A DNA stretch of 25,892 bases from Muribaculaceae bacterium (lineage in GTDB: Bacteria; Bacteroidota; Bacteroidia; Bacteroidales; Muribaculaceae). Made by a program: the position numbers and the translations under genes. The notes beneath the pieces are model-generated. The model made no database searches, was not told the DNA's origin, and worked only from the letters and a program-made list of their open reading frames with translations. Shown here one piece after another: positions 21,142 through 25,892 of the stretch (position 1 is the first letter of the stretch; each line of letters opens with the position of its first letter). The stretch covers positions 1 to 25,892 of the forward strand of contig JAFZSS010000100.1 in NCBI GenBank assembly GCA_017619255.1. The letters are read 5' to 3'.

Positions 21142-23130
21142 ATGAGACATATCATCACATTGGCTGTTATCGCAATCTGTGCATTGCAGGTTCAAGCCAT
21201 CGTCGTCAATAATACTGCCGGCAAGCTGTCGGAACAAATAACTGACATGAATGTCACTGACTTGACAGTGACAGGCACGATGAATGCCGAGGACTTTTAT
21301 TTTATCTCAGGCAACCTGCATGAACTGACCATGCTGGATATCGCTGCCGTGAGCGTTGAACCTTGCTCCAGCGCAAAGCGTCATTATCTGCGGCATAGTT
21401 TTGCCGCGGGCGAGATTCCTGTTTGTGCCTTTGCCGACATGAAGTTGGCTAGCGTGGTGCTGCCATCAAGTGCCACGGTTATCGATGAGGGCGCTTTTGC
21501 AGGCTGCTCGCAGTTGACGAGTGTCACTTTCCCCACAGAGCTCGACATCATCGGCAATTATGCTTTCGCTGGCTGTACCTCGTTGACGGCAATGACCCTG
21601 CCTGCAAGCGTGACCGCTGTGGGCGACGGTGCCTTTATGCGTTGCTCATCGCTCGAGAGCTTGAAGGTGCAGTCCCCGGGACAGCTGCAGACCCTGGGTG
21701 AGGCAGCGTTGATGGACTGCCCCCTGTTGACCGATATTGTGTTGGGTAATGGGCTGCTTGCCACGGGTGAGCGCCTTTTGGCGGGTAGTGGCGTCACGGC
21801 TCTGGACCTCACTACCAGCACGAAATTAGCTAAATTGGGTGATTGGATGATGGTCCAGACTCCCGTAACCAGCGCTAAATTGCCTGCGAGCATGACGAGC
21901 ATGGGCAGTGGCGCCTTCCTTTATGCGAAGGACTTGACCAGCCTCACGATGGGTGATAAAGTGAGTGAATTCGGCGACTATGCCATGGCTGGGACGGGCC
22001 TCACAGGCAGTATTGAGTTAAATGGTCTGACAAAGTTGGGTGATTATGCGTTGTATAATGCTTCAAGCCTGTCAGAGGTGACACTGTCCGCGTCTACCAC
22101 CTGGCTGGGCGACTCGGCCATGGCCGGAATGACAGGGTTGGAGGCGCTCTCTTGCCGTGCTACCCAGGTACCTGACTTGGGCGAGAATGTATGGGCCGGC
22201 GTCGACCAGCAATCTATTCCGTTGACGGTGCCCGCTTCCTCGGTTGATCTGTACAAGGAGGCTGAACAGTGGAAAGAGTTCTTCTTTGAGGAACAGCCCT
22301 CGTGGTTGCGTGGTGATGTGAATAATGATGGTGAGGTCAACATTGCCGACATCAACCTGCTCATCGACATCATCCTGGGCGGACAAGCCGACGAGGCGAC
22401 CATGCGCCGTGCCGATGTTAATCAAGACGGTGAGGTGGGTATTGCCGATATCAACGCTGTGGTGGATATTATCCTCACACCAAGTAGCCATGCTCCTGCA
22501 ACGGTAAATACCGATGACATGTTACGCCTCGATGACCTGGCTATTATGCCGGGCGAGGAACGCTCTGTGGCCATCAAGCTGGAGAATGCCGATGCCTATA
22601 GTGCTTTGCAGTTTGATGTAATTCTGCCGCAGGGACTTACGCTCATCAACGATGGCGTGGCTGTTGGCGCTAGTGCCAAGGGTCATACTTCTGAGGCCCG
22701 CGACATCGATGCCGTCACCACCCGAACGGTGGTTTACTCGATGCGCAAGCGCCAGTTTGACGGTGAGGGCAACGCGGTCATCACCTTGACGGTGAGCGCC
22801 GATGCAACACTTGAGACCGATGGCCTGATTACATTGAGCAACATTGTGCTTTCCGGTGACGACAACAAGGCTTATTATGCCGCTGATTATACCGCTCGCG
22901 TGACCAACAACACGGGCATTGAGGACTTGACGGCCAACATGGACCGCGTCTGGGCCGAGGGTCACAACCTGTGCATCGAAACGCGCAACATCTGCAATGC
23001 CCGTCTGGTAGCCATCAATGGCGAGGCCCGCCAGGTAACACTCGACGAGGGTGTCAACCGCTACATGCTCGAGCCGGGCTTCTATGTGGTCGTTGTTAAC
23101 AACAAGAGCTACAAGATTGTAATCAAGTAA
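21142..23130 (+). CDS. Secreted BspA-like LRR protein with dockerin, cohesin-like domain and type IX-like tail (paralogue)
   Basis: Exported protein of 662 residues with the architecture of its upstream neighbour. A signal peptide (1-19, ending LQVQA) comes first, then VVNNTAGKLSEQITD, which aligns with the neighbour's VNNTAGQLSRLVGD. BspA/LRR_5 repeats run from about 90 to 370. A dockerin (about 390-450) has loops DVNNDGEVNIAD and DVNQDGEVGIAD. A cohesin-like beta-sandwich (about 462-580) contains SVAIKLENADAYSALQFDVI. The last 35 residues, ending YVVVVNNKSYKIVIK, fit a type A sorting domain of type IX secretion better than the paralogue's tail does. The two genes are an old tandem duplication, clearly diverged. 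The stop is only 9 nt before trmB. Confidence 0.85.
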   Translation: MRHIITLAVIAICALQVQAIVVNNTAGKLSEQITDMNVTDLTVTGTMNAEDFYFISGNLHELTMLDIAAVSVEPCSSAKRHYLRHSFAAGEIPVCAFADMKLASVVLPSSATVIDEGAFAGCSQLTSVTFPTELDIIGNYAFAGCTSLTAMTLPASVTAVGDGAFMRCSSLESLKVQSPGQLQTLGEAALMDCPLLTDIVLGNGLLATGERLLAGSGVTALDLTTSTKLAKLGDWMMVQTPVTSAKLPASMTSMGSGAFLYAKDLTSLTMGDKVSEFGDYAMAGTGLTGSIELNGLTKLGDYALYNASSLSEVTLSASTTWLGDSAMAGMTGLEALSCRATQVPDLGENVWAGVDQQSIPLTVPASSVDLYKEAEQWKEFFFEEQPSWLRGDVNNDGEVNIADINLLIDIILGGQADEATMRRADVNQDGEVGIADINAVVDIILTPSSHAPATVNTDDMLRLDDLAIMPGEERSVAIKLENADAYSALQFDVILPQGLTLINDGVAVGASAKGHTSEARDIDAVTTRTVVYSMRKRQFDGEGNAVITLTVSADATLETDGLITLSNIVLSGDDNKAYYAADYTARVTNNTGIEDLTANMDRVWAEGHNLCIETRNICNARLVAINGEARQVTLDEGVNRYMLEPGFYVVVVNNKSYKIVIK

Positions 23131-23139
23131 GCTGACAAT

Positions 23140-23922
23140 ATGGGAAAGAATAAGCTCAAGAAATTTGCCGACATGGAACGCATGCAGTGTGTGTTCCAGT
23201 TCCCCTTTGCGGTGGTGAAGCAAGAGGGCGGTTGCCCCATGCGCGGCAAGTGGAATGAGCTGTATTTCAACAACGACAATCCCATCGTGCTGGAGCTGGG
23301 TTGCGGCAAGGGAGAGTATGCCGTGGGCTTGGCTCAGCGTTTTCCTGGCAAGAACTACATCGGCGTGGACATCAAGGGCGCACGCATGTGGACAGGAGCC
23401 AAGATGGCTACCGAGCAAGGCTTGCCTAATGTGGCCTTTCTGCGCACGAGCATTGAGCTGATTGACAATATGTTTGCTCCCGATGAGGTATCCGAGATAT
23501 GGATTACCTTCCCCGATCCGCAGATGAAGAAGGTGAACAAGCGGCTGACCTCGACGCGTTTCCTTGATAACTACCGTAACATCCTGAAGGACGGGGGGCT
23601 CGTTCATTTGAAGACCGACAGCCCGTTCCTCTACACCTATACCCATGCTCTCGTCGAGGAGAACCATCTCCCCGTCGAGGCCGACACCGATGACCTGTAT
23701 GCCAGCGGACTGGCCGATGACATCTTGGACATCAAGACCCACTATGAGATGCAGTGGCTGCAGCGCGGCTTGACCATCAAGTACATCCGTTTTGCCCTGC
23801 CTCATGGCGTGGAACTCATCGAACCCGACATCGAGATCGAGCCCGACACTTACCGCAGCTACAACCGTGGCTACATCCAGATGCCGCAACTCATGAAAGG
23901 TGAGGAATTAACTAACAACTAA
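23140..23922 (+). CDS. trmB: tRNA (guanine-46-N7)-methyltransferase
   Basis: SAM-dependent enzyme that makes m7G46 in the tRNA variable loop (260 residues). Rossmann motif I is [16 protein letters not shown] (50-65) and the next acidic strand is [11 protein letters not shown]. The catalytic/tRNA segment [20 protein letters not shown] (122-141) replaces the Trp and His of the E. coli form FPDPW.K..H by Gln and Asn, as I recall for Bacteroidetes members. The start is 9 nt after the LRR gene, so it probably shares that transcript. The final residues (EELTNN) and the stop are encoded where the following heptamer tract begins. Confidence 0.94.
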   Translation: MGKNKLKKFADMERMQCVFQFPFAVVKQEGGCPMRGKWNELYFNNDNPIVLELGCGKGEYAVGLAQRFPGKNYIGVDIKGARMWTGAKMATEQGLPNVAFLRTSIELIDNMFAPDEVSEIWITFPDPQMKKVNKRLTSTRFLDNYRNILKDGGLVHLKTDSPFLYTYTHALVEENHLPVEADTDDLYASGLADDILDIKTHYEMQWLQRGLTIKYIRFALPHGVELIEPDIEIEPDTYRSYNRGYIQMPQLMKGEELTNN

Positions 23923-23946
23923 GGACTAAAAAACTAGAAACTAAAT
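23912..23946 (+). repeat. CT-phased heptamer array between trmB and mrp
   Basis: Units start with CTA at 23912, 23919, 23926, 23934 and 23941, so the spacing is 7, 7, 8 and 7 nt. Words are CTAACAA, CTAAGGA, CTAAAAAA and CTAGAAA. The first copies overlap the last codons and stop of trmB and the last abuts the mrp ATG. Confidence 0.75.
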
Positions 23947-25053
23947 ATGACAATTTATCCAAATCTGGTACTGGATGCCCTGCGCACCGTGCGTTATCCC
24001 GGAACGGGAAAGGACATCGTGGACATGGGCATGGTGAACGACGATATGCGCATCGACGGTAACCGCGTGAGTTTCTCGTTGACCTTTGAAAAACCCACCG
24101 ACCCGTTCATCAAGAGCGTGGTCAAGGCTGCCGAGGCCGCCATTCTGGCCCATGTGGGCAGTGATGTTGATATCAAGGGGAACATCGGGGTGAAAACCCG
24201 TCAGGAGAACCCCGTGCGCAAAATAGAGAATCCGTTGCCCGGCGTGAAGAATATCATCGCTATCAGCTCCGGCAAGGGCGGTGTGGGCAAATCGACTGTT
24301 GCCTGCAACCTGGCAGTGGCATTGGCCATGCAGGGCTACCGCGTGGGCCTGCTGGATGCCGACATCTTCGGCCCCTCGATGCCCAAAATGTTCGGTGCCG
24401 AGCAGGAGCAGCTCTATATGCATGAGGTTGACGGCAAGAATCTGATCATCCCTCTCGAGAAATATGGCGTGAAGATGCTCTCCATCGGCTTCCTTGTGGA
24501 CAAGGACAAGGCGGTGCTGTGGCGTGGAGCGATGGCCAGCAATGCCCTGAGGCAGCTTATCACCGAGGCCGACTGGGGCGAGTTGGACTATTTCCTCATC
24601 GATATGCCGCCGGGCACCAGCGACATTCACTTGACCCTGGTGCAGACGCTCGCCGTCACGGGTGCCATCGTGGTGACCACCCCTCAGGAGGTGGCACTGG
24701 CCGACGCTCGCAAGGGCATCAGCATGTTCATGGGTGAGCATGTGGGCGTTCCGGTGCTGGGCATCGTTGAGAATATGTCGTGGTTCACACCAGCCAGCCA
24801 CCCCGATGAGCAGTACTTCATCTTTGGCAAGGACGGCGGCAAACAGCTCGCCGAGAAGCTGGATGTGGAGCTGCTGGGTCAGATTCCGTTGGTGGCAGGC
24901 ATCTGCAAGGGCAGTGACGACGGTCTGCCCGTGGTGAGGATGAATGATGTGAGCGGAGTCGCCTTCAAGCATCTCGCCACCCGCGTCGTCGAGGCAGTGG
25001 ACAAGCGCAATGAGACGCTGCCCCCAACCGAAGTTGTGCAAACCCATTTGTGA
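23947..25053 (+). CDS. Mrp/ApbC-type Fe-S cluster carrier ATPase
   Basis: P-loop ATPase of the Mrp/NBP35 family (368 residues), which carries or inserts iron-sulfur clusters in the cytoplasm. Residues 1-90 are a DUF59/MIP18-like domain. The deviant Walker A SSGKGGVGKST is at 107-117, DADIFGPSMPKMFG at 137-150 and a Walker B-type LIDMPPGTSD near 218-227. The CxxC pair that binds the cluster in E. coli-type members is absent: the stretch after VENMSWF reads TPASHPDEQYFIFGKDGG and has no cysteine, an arrangement I associate with Bacteroidetes homologues. It follows trmB after a 24-nt heptamer gap. Confidence 0.93.
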   Translation: MTIYPNLVLDALRTVRYPGTGKDIVDMGMVNDDMRIDGNRVSFSLTFEKPTDPFIKSVVKAAEAAILAHVGSDVDIKGNIGVKTRQENPVRKIENPLPGVKNIIAISSGKGGVGKSTVACNLAVALAMQGYRVGLLDADIFGPSMPKMFGAEQEQLYMHEVDGKNLIIPLEKYGVKMLSIGFLVDKDKAVLWRGAMASNALRQLITEADWGELDYFLIDMPPGTSDIHLTLVQTLAVTGAIVVTTPQEVALADARKGISMFMGEHVGVPVLGIVENMSWFTPASHPDEQYFIFGKDGGKQLAEKLDVELLGQIPLVAGICKGSDDGLPVVRMNDVSGVAFKHLATRVVEAVDKRNETLPPTEVVQTHL

Positions 25054-25097
25054 TAGAGAATATATTGTTATTTGTATTACAATAAAATTTACTGATT

Positions 25098-25892
25098 ATG
25101 AAAAAGATTATCGCAATGCTGGCTGTAGCAGCAATGTTGCTCACCAGCTGTGGCTCGGTTCCCATCACGGGTCGCAAACAGTTGAATCTCGTCAGTGACC
25201 AAGAGGTGCTGGCGGCAAGTCTCCAGCAGTATGCTAGCTTTATGCAGACGGCTGCCATTTCAACTAATAAGACCAAGAGTGCACAGGTTACCCGCGTGGG
25301 ACAGCGCATAGCTGCTGCTACCGAGGCTTACCTGTCGGCTGTAGGTTTGCAGGATGAATTACAGAATTACGCTTGGGAGTTCAACTTGGTGCAGAGTGAT
25401 GAGGTCAACGCTTGGTGTATGCCTGGCGGTAAGATCGTCGTCTATGAGGGCATCATGAATCTTGTGAGCAGTGACGATGAGTTGGCTGTGGTGATTGGCC
25501 ACGAGGTGGCTCACGCTGTCGCTAAACACAGCAACGAGCGCATGAGTCAGCAGGTACTCGCCGAGTATGGTGCAGCCGCTGTCGGCATCTTCACAAGTGG
25601 CAAGAGCGCTGCCACCCAGCAGATTGCACAGCAGGTTTATGGCCTGGGCGCTCAGTACGGTGTGATGCAGCCCTTCTCGCGCAAGCATGAGAGCGAGGCC
25701 GACAAAATGGGTCTTGTGCTGATGACCATCGCCGGCTACAACCCCGATGTGGCTGTGACATTCTGGCAGAAGATGGCTGCCACCACAACCCAGGAGCCGC
25801 CCGAGTTCATGAGCTCGCACCCGAGCCATGCCACCCGCATCTCCGACATCCAGAAATGGCTGCCCGAGGTGAAGAAACAGTACGGCGGAGCA
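25098..25892 (+). CDS. M48-family zinc metalloprotease lipoprotein, C-terminus at window edge
   Basis: Periplasmic lipoprotein protease of the M48 (Ste24/LoiP/BepA-like) family. The lipobox LLTSC gives Cys18, followed by GSVPITGRKQLNLVS, the usual N-terminal motif of these lipoproteins. The zinc site is GHEVAH (H135, E136, H139), with third ligand E198 in KHESEADKMG. The segment AWCMPGGKIVVYEGIM (105-120) is the conserved substrate-side strand. SSHPSHATRISDIQKWLPE (about 239-257) is the typical C-terminal motif. 265 codons are visible and the frame is open at the edge, but homologues end soon after this motif, so little is missing. Such proteases act in outer-membrane protein quality control. 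The gap to mrp is 44 nt. Confidence 0.93.
   Translation, partial: MKKIIAMLAVAAMLLTSCGSVPITGRKQLNLVSDQEVLAASLQQYASFMQTAAISTNKTKSAQVTRVGQRIAAATEAYLSAVGLQDELQNYAWEFNLVQSDEVNAWCMPGGKIVVYEGIMNLVSSDDELAVVIGHEVAHAVAKHSNERMSQQVLAEYGAAAVGIFTSGKSAATQQIAQQVYGLGAQYGVMQPFSRKHESEADKMGLVLMTIAGYNPDVAVTFWQKMAATTTQEPPEFMSSHPSHATRISDIQKWLPEVKKQYGGA

Noticed and set aside
22522..23889. Antisense frame of 455 codons across the second LRR gene and trmB
   Set aside because: It spans two recognised genes and their junction, and has no promoter or recognisable domain.
23941..25047. Antisense frame of 368 codons, the same length as the mrp gene it opposes
   Set aside because: It mirrors mrp codon for codon, its translation is His/Ala/Gly-rich without domains, and mrp is unmistakable. 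It is a by-product of codon bias.

Overview
The window reads as Bacteroidales chromosome, probably Muribaculaceae or a close relative. The signs are Bacteroidetes-type promoters (TTG, about 19-21 nt, TAnnTTTG) in place of sigma70 boxes, absence of Shine-Dalgarno sequences, Bacteroidetes-specific families (DUF4491, a gut-type metallophosphatase, BspA-like leucine-rich-repeat proteins with dockerin modules and type-IX-like C-termini) and a moderately GC-rich composition. Genus assignment is inference.

Left part (1-9730). A truncated aspS (minus) is followed by tRNA-Pro(TGG, plus) and tRNA-Asp(GTC, minus), each with a recognisable promoter. Then comes a long minus-strand series read from about 9720 down to 1916: DUF4491 membrane protein, secreted dockerin-bearing metallophosphatase, trmD, ftsB/divIC-like, small membrane protein, coaX, an outer-membrane beta-barrel, lptC and a CNNM/CorC membrane protein. 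Most gaps are 3-87 nt or overlaps, so it looks like one operon with a probable internal promoter before coaX. It combines envelope biogenesis, division, CoA synthesis and tRNA modification.

Centre (9829-18674). A six-gene plus-strand cluster under one visible promoter is the most interesting part: a periplasmic vWA-like lipoprotein, a four-helix membrane protein, a tubulin/FtsZ-like GTPase, a 1147-residue protein with an Hsp70/actin-type ATPase domain behind about 580 unrecognised residues, a bitopic membrane protein with an acidic linker and a cytoplasmic C-terminal domain, and a zinc-ribbon tail-anchored protein. Having both a tubulin-fold and an actin/Hsp70-fold nucleotidase beside four envelope-linked proteins suggests an uncharacterised cytoskeletal or envelope-remodelling machine.

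Right part (18784-25892). Two paralogous secreted leucine-rich-repeat proteins each carry a dockerin, a cohesin-like beta-sandwich and a C-terminal sorting-type tail. The second runs directly into trmB, an Mrp-type Fe-S carrier ATPase and a truncated M48 lipoprotein protease.

Across the window, several gene junctions carry degenerate tandem heptamers in which CT recurs every 7 nt in the sense direction right up to the next start codon. No feature family I know explains these arrays in Bacteroidales.
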